Under the pieces are notes generated by a model. It was not told where the DNA came from. It was given only the letters and a program-made list of their open reading frames with translations, and did no database searches. Below are positions 22,224 through 32,648 of a stretch of 64,000 bases of DNA, one piece after another (the first letter of the stretch is position 1; each line of letters begins with the position of its first letter). Both the position numbers and the translations under genes were made by a program. Source of the stretch: Entoloma clypeatum. Lineage: Eukaryota > Basidiomycota > Agaricomycetes > Agaricales > Entolomataceae. The stretch spans positions 310,001 through 374,000 of the forward strand of contig OY751494.1 in the NCBI GenBank assembly GCA_963565915.1, in the 5' to 3' direction.

Positions 22224-24198
22224 TCACGCCCCACCCTCGTCACCCTCCCAATCCAGCCTCACCGCCTCCAAATAGCTCTCCGGCACAAGCGCATGCCTCC
22301 CCCCTTCATCCAACACCACCGCCCACCCAACCCCTCCCCCTCTCCCAACGACCCGCACAACCTGGTCCTCTACCAACTCCATCTCCGCCGTCCCCTCCGG
22401 CTCGAACGCGTACAGCGCCTTGTACAAGCCCGGATACAGCGGCTCTTCTTCCCCATCCCCCTCCCCTCCCTCTCCTTCCTCTTCTCCATCTTCAACACCA
22501 GCCTCCACCTCCTCCACCCCTCCCTCCCCCCCAAAATTCCTATCCAAATCCCCTTTACTCACCCCCCCTCCCCCTCCCCCACCCACACCAACCCACGACA
22601 TCGAAAACCTGCCCACCCCAGCCCTAAGCTGGTTCCGCGCATCGTCCTCATCAGTCCACGTCCCCTCCTCCTCCTCCTCCTCCTCTTCCTCCTCCCCCCT
22701 TCCTTCTCCTCCTCCTCCCCCTTCTCCTCCCTCCCCACGCAGCCGCCGATGCAACACGTCCATCCGATTCAAATACGGCACATCCGCCCCAAGCCCTTTA
22801 TGCCGCTCATCCGCCAACGCCTACGCAAAGTCCCTGATACGGATGAGCACCCGGGGGACCAACGCGGCCTGGGCGGCGGCGTTCTTCGCATTCGTGTTGT
22901 TCGCATTCGTGTTGTTCGCATTCGTGTTCGTGTTCGCGTTCGCGTTCGCATTCGTATTCGTATTCACGTTGATATTCGAGGAAGCCATCACAGCCTCCTC
23001 CCGGCTATTAAAAAGCGAGAATACTGACGACGATGACGACGACGAAGAAGAAGCAGAAGAAAAATGCCGCGAAAGAACAGACGACGCCGGTGTATCGCGT
23101 TCACGTTCACGTTCATATTCGAGGAAGCCATCACAGCCTCCTCCCGGTTGTTAAAAAGCGAGAATACCGATGACGACGACGAAGAAGAAGGAGAAGAAAA
23201 ATGCCGCGAATGAACAGACGACCCCGGTTTATGCCCATTCGCGATCTCGTCGTTCTTCCCGTTGATACCGCTGCCACCACCACCACCACCACCACCGCTG
23301 CCGCCGCCGCTGCTTCCGGAACCGAACAGCGCTTGGAGTTTCGCCGATAGCCTGCTCTGCACCGCCGGACTCTGGCTCTGACTCTGGCTCTGGCTCTGGC
23401 TCTGGCTATTGCTATGGCTATGGCTATGGTTATGGCTCTGAGGACCACGAGCGTGTCGAGGACGTCGAGGGCGCCTGCGAGACGCGGCGGGATACGGCGG
23501 GGGACGGTGGGGCGGGGCGGTTGGGCGTTGGCGTGGATGTGGAGGATGTGGATGTGGATGTGGATGTGGATGTGGATGTGGATGTGGATGTGGATGTGGA
23601 TGATGCGGGTCCGGCCGTGGTGGATATGGAGATGGGTGTGGGTGTGGGTGTGGGTGTGGGTGTCGAGGGGGGCTTGGTGAATGTTGTCGATGTCTCAGTG
23701 CTGGTGTGGGTGGTGGGTACGGGTGTAGGCGGAGCGGCGGTTTGAGTGTGTGAGGAGGAGGCGTAGGAGGGGGTTGAAGTGGCTTGGGCAGGCGTCGGCG
23801 TGGTGGATGACAAAACCGCCGCCGCCGCTGCCGAATGCTGCTGTGCCTTCAACGAGTCCCTTGGTGTGGTTGTGGTGGCCCCGTTCATCTGCGGCGTCGG
23901 AGTAGGAGTAGCAGTAGGAGTGAACGTGGAGTCGTCCTCCTCCTTCGGCACGAGACTCGACTTCTTCGGGGGCCTCCCCGCCGGCACAGGCCTCGTCGCG
24001 AACTCGGTCGCATCTGGCATGGGTGTGGGGAGGAACGAGGAACCGGGGGACGGGAACGGAAATGAGGATGGGTGGACATCGAGCTGGATCGAGAGCGGTT
24101 CGTGGACTGAATGAAACGGTGGAGACATGTAGCGGTTCTGAAAAAAAAAAACCCTTGGACTCACCAGGTTGCGGTTTCGAGCACGCTACAGCTGCCAT
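22224..24198 (-). pseudogene. SH3-domain protein gene, copy B (degenerate)
   Basis: Colinear with the intact copy C. The N-terminal half is open (24164-23430) and encodes MPDATEF, KKSSLVPKEEDDS and a Thr/Ser/Pro-rich tract expanded by GTGGAT and GTGGGT microsatellites (about 23546-23606 and 23634-23663). The middle is disrupted by a partial tandem duplication (about 23000-23210). A TAT to TAG change at 22821-22823 puts a stop upstream of the SH3 domain, after which the last 197 codons, with the SH3 core YKALYAFEPEGTAEMELVED, stay open. It is probably not functional as a full-length protein. Confidence 0.8.
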
Positions 24199-25065
24199 CT
24201 GTCGGGGAGAGTGGTGGTGGGGTCGGTCGTCCTTTTTCTCTTTCTTAGGTCGGTTAAACTCGAGTTTAGTGTTCACTCCAGGACTGCATCGTCGGGCTTG
24301 GGTTCCGGACGTCCTTTTCGTTGAAGGTGGTATCGTGGCCCTGTGGTCTCCAACGAATCAATGGAAGGGTTAAAAGATAGCAGACGTTCCTGGCGAATGA
24401 AGGGATACAACGAGATCTATCAGTTACAATCCTCCCGAGAAATGGTCTTGCCCTGCGGAAGCGTGAGTAAACGAAGAATACCGGAAGAGAAGAAGACAAC
24501 AGGCGATCTCGTCCTCTTCCACCCTCTCGCTTGGAAACGCAAACCGCATGCTCGCCAACAACAGGAGTGTCACGCCGAAATCGACACGATGTGCGTTGGT
24601 GGTCGTATATCAGCCAACCAAGGTCATATGGCGCTGGCGAGGGCGCATGGAAGAGGGCGCGGACGACGGTGTAGAGCTACGGGTTTGGGTGAAGATTGTA
24701 CGGGTTGGGGAGGGCCAGGAGAGGCACTAAACGAGGCCAAGGGGGGCGAAAAGAGGTTTCGGACCGGCGCAGGCGTGGGAATACGAAGATTGTGCTCAGA
24801 CGCACTGGTCACCAAAGTCTGCACCAGGACAAGAAGAAGCGTGGCGCTCACAGCTTCAAGCATAATTTCGATCACTGGCACCGGCAGAGAATACGTCGTC
24901 AACGTTAGTATGACAACACCCCAGGTATTTAGGGGGATTGTATGACGCTTCTCAACAGATGTCGTCGTCAGATGTATTGTCGATCGTTGCTGGCGAGCAC
25001 GTGTCGAGTCCAACCCTGCAAGCGCTGGCGCGAGGTTCACATGAGGACCTGACCTTCCGTCAACA
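24199..25065. promoter_or_regulatory. Head-to-head intergenic region, unit B
   Basis: About 870 bp between the 5' ends of SH3 copy B and receptor copy 2; counterpart of 15982-16996. Short frames on both strands carry no known domain. Relative to unit A it lacks an insertion near the SH3 side (the AATAGATAAAAAGGG region at 16060) and has other indels, so the two receptor copies may be expressed differently. Confidence 0.5.
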
Positions 25066-28000
25066 ATGTCGGCGCCCAGTGCGAGTGTGTCCAAAGGACG
25101 AAACTTGGCATCCTTCGGTATGTCTGTTCTTGGCCCAATATTAAAAGGTCGTGAATTTATCGATCACCTCCAGATGGCGGCGGCATTCGAGGTCTTATCC
25201 AGCTCATCATTCTCGACAACATCATGGAGACTATGAAGAGTCGATATAGCATGGAAGCGACACCAAATCCCTATCAATATTTCGATCTCATTGGTGGTAC
25301 CAGCACCGGAGGGTAAGTATGCCCCATCATGTCCATTCGTTGCACCTAATTCTGTCCCAGATTGAATGCACTCCTTCTCGGAAGACTTCGCATGTCAACT
25401 AAAGAGGCTCTTGAACTCTACCCAGAATTTGCCAAGGCCGCCTTCGGCTCCCCAAAATCAACTTGGCTACGCGCGCCAGTACAAGGCGGAAAGTCGACCC
25501 ACTACAGTGCTACGGGACTGGAGAAGGAGATCAAGAAGATTGTCAGAAACAAGTTGGGAAGAGATGGAAGCGAGGATGAGCCGATGATAGACAACCACGA
25601 GGACTCATGCAAAACGTGAGTTAATTTGCTTACGTATCGGCAACTCTCATCTAAACGGTCAACCCATCGAATAGATTTGTCCTCTCCGTCACCGCCAAAG
25701 ATGCCAGCTCCGCTTCGGGTCCCCGTTGCATCGCTACTTACCGACCTTCTGTTGGGACGCCTTTCGAATGCAAAATCTGGGAAGCCGCACGAGCGACGAG
25801 CGCAGCACCCCTGATTTTCAAGTCGATCACCATTGGGCAACCAGGTTTGGCTGAGGAGTTTATTGATGGAGGTTTACGAGCAAACAATCCGATTGAGAAA
25901 GTACTCGAGCAGGCACACGAGCTATTTCACCCCTCCGACCAGATTTCATGTATCCTCAGCATTGGCACCGGGAAGTTGGAACGAGCGAACTACAACCGAG
26001 GTTATATACCCAGTGCCCTTATCGACACCTTGGTCAAGGTCTCCACAGATTGTGAAGCTACGCACCAGAAGACAGAGCGATTATTCGGGTCGTTCGATGA
26101 TTTGTATTTTCGGTTCAACGTCGAGCAAGGATTGCAGGGTGTGGCCTTGGATGATTGGAATAGACTGGGCGAAGTGAACACACTCACGGTTAATTACCTG
26201 AACGAAGTGGGTAATAAGAAGAAGTTGGAGGCTATTGTGGAGGCACTTTACAATCGGCGAGGCCGTGTCGCACTGTCTCAACTGCGTGCGTAGATATACC
26301 TGGTTCTGAACTATGACGTTGAATCATTTGCCTACCTCAGGTCCTACTACTAGCAAGGGCGACGACTCAGAGCCTTTCCTGCTGTAAGAACACTTTGTTC
26401 CATCGATGCCCGACGTCGTTAACCACCAGTATAGTCAGACTGCGCTGGAACCGGTACAGCCTGCCCACTTCTTCGGTCGCGAGGATTACGTCCAGTCGAT
26501 GATAGAGACTATACGTGCGGGAACCAAGTTGTCGACCGGTGCTCATCTCATTGTGCGTGGGCCGGGTGGCATTGGCAAGACAACGGTGGCAATTGTCGTC
26601 TACCATCATCCTGTCATTCAAAATATCTTCAAAAGCCATCGTCACTTCGTAAGATGCGAGGGTAGTGACACCGCGGGTCTACTTCTTGCTGCCATCACGT
26701 CATCCTTGGGCGTGGACTTATCCCAAGGAGACCCCCTTAATTTGGTTCTCGACGCTCTCAAGGGAAGCCCTGGTCCTCTTCTCCTCATTTTGGATAATTT
26801 CGAGACAGCGTGGCATTCAGAGCGCGTAGATCAGGAACGGATATCGAGTATACTCCTACAGATTTCCGCCGTCCAGCATTTGTCGCTGATTGTCACCATG
26901 CGGGGCATCGAGAAACCACACGGTGTAAAATGGGAAAAACTCGAGGAACTGAGCGTTTTGACGCTAGATGCAGCAAGGAAGGTTTTCCTTTCCATCGCCG
27001 ATGAATGTGCTGCGACATCGGGGCTGGATGACTTGCTTCGTGATGTTGACTGCGTCCCGTTGGCTATCACTTTGCTTGCCTGGGTGTCACAAACCGGTGG
27101 TGAGTCTGTCGACGATTTGCATTATCGGTGGCGTGAAGAAAGGACGAAACTCCTGAACAGAGGCGCTGGTCGGGACGAAAATATTGAAATATCAATAGAG
27201 CTCTCGTTGGGCTCTCGACTTATGAAGGATTGCCCTGCTGCATTGCAACTACTCAGCAATGTCTGCGAATTACCGGCCGGGATATCGAATCGGAGAGGTG
27301 ATATTAATGCCCAGACAACACTTCCAGAGGGATCTGTTTCGCACGCGATGCATACTTTGAAACGGCTGTCTCTTGCTCATACGAGTACGGTTTCGTCATC
27401 CCATTTGACTACCCTATCACCAATTCGGGCATACATGAGACATCACCGACCCTGCCATAGTCGCGACCGGGACGCGCTACACGAATGGCATCTCCGCCTT
27501 GCACACAGAGGCGATTGTGCACCAGGAGACTCGGAATTTCGTGAAACTGTTGACGACCTCACTCCGAATCAAGAAAATATTTCCTATATTCTGCGGGATA
27601 TGATTGATTCACAAAACGAAGGAGAAGACATTGTCACAGCCGTCCGAACTTTCTCAACGTTTTTATATTGGACAAAACCAAGTGGCGATTTGTTGTGCTA
27701 TCTTCTGGAAGCTGCACGACGAAAAACATTTGCGGTACCAACAAAAGTTAAACCTCAGTGCCTCCGGAGCCTCGGTGAGATCATGCGCATGCAATCCCAC
27801 TACGACGGGGCACGATCTGCGCTGGAAGATGCGAGGTCAGAGTTCAAGTCAATCGGGGATCGTCCCGGAGGCGTTCAGTGCCTCCAGAGCCTCGGTGACA
27901 TCATGTGCATGCAATCTGACTACGACGGGGCACGATCTGCGCTGGAAGAAGCGAGGTCAGAGTTCAACTCAATCGGGTATCGTCTCGGAGGGCCTCAGTG

Positions 28001-28766
28001 CCTCCAGAGCCTTGGTGACATCATGCGCATGCAATCTGACAACGACGGGGCACGATGTGCGCTGGAAGAAGCGAGGTCAGAGTTCAAGTCAATCGGGAAT
28101 GGTCTTGGAGCGACTCAGTGCCTCCAGCGCCTTGGAGACATCATGCGCATGCAATCTGACTACGACGGGGCACGATCTGCGCTGGAAGCAGCGAGGTCAG
28201 AGTTCAAGTCAATCGGGGATCGTCTCGGGGGGGCTCAGTGCCTCCAGAGCCTGGGTGATATCATGCGCACGCAATCTGACTACGACGGGGCACGATCTGC
28301 GCTGGAAGAAGCGAAGTCAGAGTTCAAGTCAGTCGGCAATCGTCTTGGAGCAGCTAAGTGCCTCCGGAGGCTTGGTGATATCATGCGCATGCAATCTGAC
28401 TACGATGGGGCACGATCTGCGCTGGAAGCAGCGATGTCAGAGTTCAAGTCAATCGGGGATCGTCTTGGAGCAGCTAAGTGCCTCCGGAGCCTTGGTGATA
28501 TCATGCGCATGCAATCTGACTACGATGGGGCACGATCTGCGCTGGAAGCAGCGAGGTCAGAGTTCAAGTCAATCGGGGATCGTCTTGCAGCAGCTCAATG
28601 CCTCCAGAGGCTCGGTGCCATCATGCGCAGGCAATCTGACAACGACGGGGCACGATCCGCGCTGGAAGAAGCAAGGTCAGAGTTCGAGTCAATCGAGGAT
28701 CGACTCGGAGTGGATAAGTGCCTTCAGCGCATTGCGGCTGAAATCGTGCGCCTGCAAGCTCATTGA
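25066..28766 (+). CDS. Patatin-NB-ARC-TPR NLR-like receptor, copy 2
   Basis: Predicted exons 25066-25117, 25174-25312, 25361-25615, 25675-26285, 26341-26383 and 26435-28766 give 1143 residues. It has the same build as copy 1: patatin domain with DGGGIRG, GTSTG and DGG; NB-ARC with FFGRED, GPGGIGKT, LLLILDN, LIVTMRG and VPLAITLL; then eight 40-residue TPR units (residues 808-1127) and a C-cap CLQRIAAEIVRLQAH that is lost in copy 1. The lipase part is nearly identical to copy 1: exon 3 encodes the same residues and exon 4 differs by only a few. The TPR part differs in unit number and order. Expected to be cytosolic, with lipase activity released on NB-ARC oligomerisation; this is by analogy to fungal NLRs. 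Confidence 0.92.
27756..28715 (+). repeat. Eight 120-bp TPR-coding repeats (copy 2)
   Basis: Eight units of exactly 120 bp starting at CAG 27756. Pre-core residues vary (RM, CM, RM, RM, RT, RM, RM, RR) as does the core (QSDYD, QSHYD, QSDND). The repeats are as similar to units of copy 1 as to one another, pointing to ongoing shuffling rather than simple descent from a fixed array. Confidence 0.97.
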
Positions 28767-29199
28767 ATAACATGTGGTTGCGCGATTCACATCAACATCA
28801 AGATGTCGTCAAACCGATGTTTTCGTGATACTCAGTTTCGACTTGCACATCGAGAAGGCCATAACTTGGCAGTCGTTTTTTTTGATGGGAAGATTGAGTT
28901 GAAATAAAATGTATTCGTATCGGTTCCTACTAGTATATGCGACGATCTCAAGTGAAGTCAGTGGAATGTGTTGGAGTTGGCTACATCGCGATTCCTATAG
29001 ATTTGGCTATTAGAACTATTTCAGGCTAGTATGCACCCCCTACGAGTGGTACGAGTGGAAGGTTTAGGAGCCTGAGTGCGAAGCATTTCATCGAGGCTGC
29101 AACAAGAGGGAAAGGACGCGAAACGTAGGGCGATGAGTGGGATAGTATCCCAAATTACAAAGAAGGAAATTAAGTGATCCAGAGTCAACCCAAGCTTCA
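28767..29199. other. Convergent spacer, unit B
   Basis: About 430 bp between the 3' ends of receptor copy 2 and MTAP. It resembles 20817-21069 but contains an extra stretch (about 28838-28880 and 28928-29075) absent there. No gene or signal is recognised. Confidence 0.5.
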
Positions 29200-30415
29200 T
29201 CAATTCGCCCGCGCCTGCCCTCCTTCCTCATCATCAAAATACTCGGGGAGGATAAAAGCCAGCTTCTTCCTATCCTCCTGCTTCTGCTGCACCGATCTCG
29301 GCATGATGCTGTACTTCATCGACCCCGCCTCCTCCAACAGCAAGCTCTCCCCATCCTTTCCCGAAATAGCCTCGTGGAGATGGTCGAGGATGGACTCTGC
29401 GACGCGACGGGACGTCTCGGCGTTCGCGTGAAGCGTCTTGAACACCTCTGCGGCGGTGACGGCCTCGGAGTGTGGGCGCCACGAGTCGTAGTCGGTCGCC
29501 GTCGCGATGAGGGCGTAGCTATAAAAAATAAAAATAAAAATTGATTATGATTCAAAAGTTTCCGGAGGGAGAGGAACGAGGCCCCCTCCCGGGGCGGCCG
29601 CACCTGATCTCCGCCTCCCTAGCGAGCTTCGCCTCAGGCAACACGCTCATATTGATCAGATCCCCTCCCCACGCCCTGTACATCAAGCTCTCCGCCCTCG
29701 TCGAGAACTGCGGGCCCTCCATGCACACGATCGTGCACCCCGTCACCAGCCTCACCTTCCCCTTCCCCTCCTCCCCCTCCTCCTCCTCCAACAACACCCG
29801 CCTCACCCGCTCCTCAAGCCACCCCACAAGCCGCAAGCTAACCGGGTCCCCAAACGCCGCATGCGCAACCACGCTCGAGCCCTCAAAAAAGCTTGCAGGG
29901 CGCACACCCTTGGTGCGGTCGATGATCTGCGTCGGGAGGGCGAACGACCCTGGGGGGATGTCCTCGCGCAGGGAGCCGACGGCGGAGAAGGCGAGGATGG
30001 CGCGCACGCCGAGGTGTTTGAGTGCGGCGATGTTGGCGCGGGAGGGGATGGAGGAAGGGGGGAGGGTGTGGCCTGGGCCGTGGCGGGCGAGGAAGGCGAT
30101 GAGGGTGCCGGAGGGGAGGGAGCAGATTGTTATTGGGGAGCTGGGGGAGCCCCAGGGCTGGAGATGGGGTTAGCACGAAGAAAGGGATTAGGGAGGGGGG
30201 GGGACGCACGGTTTCGGGGTTGACGTGTTTACTGGATTTTGAAGGGGTTAGTAGTGGTGTTTGAAGTGATGCAAGGGGACGTACACGAATTTGAGGTTGT
30301 CGAGGTGGTACAATCCACTTCCACCGATCACACCGATGATAACTGCAGTGGGATGAGAGAGAACTGTCAGGGGCGAGAAAGTGCACGGACTCTTTTCCTC
30401 TTGTGTACTCGCCAT
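29200..30415 (-). CDS. MTAP: S-methyl-5'-thioadenosine phosphorylase
   Basis: Converts methylthioadenosine and phosphate to adenine and methylthioribose-1-phosphate in the methionine salvage pathway. Predicted exons (minus): 30415-30391, 30342-30285, 30231-30210, 30157-29604 and 29518-29200, giving 325 residues, slightly longer than typical. Motifs in order: phosphate loop [43 protein letters not shown], the substrate block [20 protein letters not shown] with [19 protein letters not shown] and HANAETSRR. One exon is only 22 bp and the first is 25 bp. The first intron donor (GTCCGT) is weak, so the exact N-terminus is less certain. It lies tail-to-tail with receptor copy 2; the unit A copy is a pseudogene, so this is the only working copy in view. 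Confidence 0.93.
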
Positions 30416-30678
30416 CGCAGAACTTGGAGGAAAAGGAACACAGAAATCGATAATCGTAAACGATCGCGATCGATCCGATCATGCGTCCCGGTCCATTCGA
30501 TACAAGATATGATTCCAACTCTGAATACCAATACACACGGAAAAGAGATGGCTACAGATGACACTTGACTACATAAACGAACACAGCACAATGGATAAGA
30601 TGTAGAAGGAAAAGTCCAAGATTATATATAAGAGAGAAAAAAGAACAGAGAAAAGGAAGAAACAAAAGGAACCCATTA

Positions 30679-32648
30679 CATATCACCCATTACACTCCCC
30701 GACTCCCTCACGCCCCACCCTCATCACCCTCCCAATCCAGCCTCACCGCCTCCAAATAGCTCTCCGGCACAAGCGCATGCCTCCCCCCGTCATCCAACAC
30801 CACCGCCCACCCAACCCCTCCCCCCCTCCCGACGACCCGCACAACCTGGTCTTCCACCAACTCCATCTCCGCCGTCCCCTCTGGCTCGAACGCGTACAGC
30901 GCCTTGTACAGGCCCGGATACAGCGGCTCTTCTTCCCCATCCCCTTCCCCTCCCTCTCCTTCCTCTTCTTCATCTTCAACAACAGCGCCCTCCACCTCCA
31001 CCTCCATCCCCCCCTCCCCCCCAAAATTCCTATCCAAATCTCCTTTACTCACCCCCCCTCCCCCTCCCCCTCCCCCTCCCACACCAACCCACGACATCGA
31101 AAACCTGCCCACCCCAGCCCTAAGCTGGTTCCACGCATCGTCCTCATCAGTCCACGTCCCCTCCTCCTCCTCTTCCTCCTCCCCCCTTCCTCCTCCCCCT
31201 TGTTCTCCTCCCTCTCCCCCTCCTCCCTCCCCACGCAGCCGCCGATGCAACACCTCCACTCGATTCAAATACGGCACATCCGCCCCAAGCCCTCTATGCC
31301 GCTCATCCGTCAACGCATACGCAAAGTCCCTGATATGGATAAGCACGCGGGGGACCAACGCGGCCTGGGCGGCGTTCTTCGCATTCGTGTTGTTCGTATT
31401 TGTATTCATATTCGCGTTCGCATTCGTGTTCGCGTTCATGTTCATGTTCATATTCGAGGAAGCCATCACAGCCTCCTCCCGGCTATTAAAAAGCGAGAAT
31501 ACCGACGACGACGACGAAGAAGCAGCAGACGAAGAAGAAAGATGCCGCGAATGAACAGACGACGCCGGTTTATGGCCATTCGCAATCTTGTCGTTCTTCC
31601 CGTTGATACCGCTGCTGCCACTGCCACCACTGCCACCGCCGCCGCTGCTGCCGGAACCGAACAGCGCTTGAAGCTTCGCCGATAGCCTGCTCTGCGCTGC
31701 CGGACTCTGGTTCTGGCTCGGACTCTGACTCTGGCTCGGACTCTGGCTATGGCTCTGAGTCAGACTCGGTGACACACCCGCCCCCGCACTCGCACCGGAC
31801 TTGCGCCGCGAGTTGGCGCGAGAGAGGGACGCAGACGAGGAGGACCACGAGCGTGTCGAGCACGTCGAGTGCGCCTGCGAGACGCGGCGGGATACGGCGG
31901 GGGACGGTGGGGCGGGGCGGTTCGGCGTTGGCGTGGATGTGCATGTGGACGTGGATGATGCGGGTACGGCCGTGGTGGATATGGAGATGGGTGTCGGTGT
32001 CGGTGTCGAGGGGGGCTTGGTGAATGTTGTCGATGTCTCAGTGTTGGTGTGGGTGGTGGGTACGGCGGGTGTGGGCGGAGCGGCGGTTTGAGTCTGTGAG
32101 GAGGAGGCGTAGGAGGGGGGTGGTGGTGGTGAGGAGGGGGTTGAGGTGGTTTGGGCAGGCGTCGGCGTGGCGGATGACAACACCGCCGCCACCGCCGCCG
32201 AATGCTGGTGTGCCTTGAGCGAGTCCCTTGGTGTGGTTGTGGTGGCCCCGTTCATCTGCGGCGTCGGAGTAGGAGTAGGAGTAGGAGTGAAAGTCGAGTC
32301 GTCCTCCTCCTTTGGCACGAGACTCGCCTTCTTCGTGGGCCTCCCCGCCGGCAAAGGTCTCATCGCGAACTCGGTCGCATCTGGCATGGGCGGGGGGATG
32401 AACGAGGAGCCCGGGGATGGGAACGGGGACGAGGATGGAAGGACATCGAGCTGGATCGAGACCGGTCTTCGTTCGTGGACTGAATGAAACGGTGGAACAA
32501 CATCGTAGCTGTTCTGAAAAAAAAACCCCCCTCGGACTCACCAGGTTGTGGTTCCGAGCACGCTACAGCTGCCATCTGTCGGAGGGGAAGTGGGGGTTGG
32601 GGGTCGGTCGTCCTTTTTCTCTTTCTTAGGTCGGTTAAACTCGAGTTT
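30679..32648. repeat. Segmental duplication unit C (partial, SH3 gene only)
   Basis: Carries only the SH3 gene and its immediate upstream sequence. Similarity to units A and B ends just after GGTTAAACTCGAGTTT (32648); beyond this point copies A and B continue into receptor intergenic sequence while C continues into unrelated DNA. Copy C is therefore likely the original SH3 gene with its own promoter. Confidence 0.85.
30708..32387 (-). CDS. SH3-domain protein, intact copy C
   Basis: A 559-residue protein from ATG 32387 (MPDATEF). Residues 1-170 are Ser/Thr/Pro-rich and low in complexity, 170-260 Ser/Gln/Gly-rich, then Asn/Met repeats, a conserved block IRDFAYALTDERHRGLGADVPYL-type, Glu- and Gly-rich runs, and a C-terminal SH3 domain (YKALYAFEPEGTAEMELVED, GWAVV, ALVPESYLEAV), close in style to Nbp2/Skb5-type SH3 adaptors. 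In-frame conserved codons continue upstream to about 32515 and an ATG (MAAVAC) lies at 32575, separated by a GTGAGT...T(9)CAG segment of only 29 bp, so the true N-terminus may be longer. Likely a signalling scaffold; specific role unknown. Confidence 0.8.
   Translation of the reverse strand: MPDATEFAMRPLPAGRPTKKASLVPKEEDDSTFTPTPTPTPTPQMNGATTTTPRDSLKAHQHSAAVAAVLSSATPTPAQTTSTPSSPPPPPSYASSSQTQTAAPPTPAVPTTHTNTETSTTFTKPPSTPTPTPISISTTAVPASSTSTCTSTPTPNRPAPPSPAVSRRVSQAHSTCSTRSWSSSSASLSRANSRRKSGASAGAGVSPSLTQSHSQSPSQSQSPSQNQSPAAQSRLSAKLQALFGSGSSGGGGSGGSGSSGINGKNDKIANGHKPASSVHSRHLSSSSAASSSSSSVFSLFNSREEAVMASSNMNMNMNANTNANANMNTNTNNTNAKNAAQAALVPRVLIHIRDFAYALTDERHRGLGADVPYLNRVEVLHRRLRGEGGGGEGGEQGGGGRGEEEEEEEGTWTDEDDAWNQLRAGVGRFSMSWVGVGGGGGGGGGVSKGDLDRNFGGEGGMEVEVEGAVVEDEEEEGEGGEGDGEEEPLYPGLYKALYAFEPEGTAEMELVEDQVVRVVGRGGGVGWAVVLDDGGRHALVPESYLEAVRLDWEGDEGGA

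Larger units (their letters stand above)
22195..30678. repeat. Segmental duplication unit B
   Basis: About 8.5 kb with SH3 copy B (minus), intergenic region, receptor copy 2 (plus) and intact MTAP (minus), colinear with unit A. Equivalent points are offset by about 7.9-8.1 kb (SH3 stop 14316 versus 22224; receptor ATG 16997 versus 25066). The unit is followed directly by SH3 copy C. Confidence 0.9.

Noticed and set aside
23414..23745. Trp/Met and Val/Asp repeat frames
   Set aside because: Artefacts of the GTGGAT/GTGGGT microsatellites in SH3 copy B, antisense to a Thr/Ser tract.
27604..28770. 388-codon open frame in the second frame of receptor copy 2
   Set aside because: It is open only because the 120-bp repeat happens to lack stops in this frame; the product is a monotonous Ser/Cys/Thr repeat and the true frame encodes TPR units.
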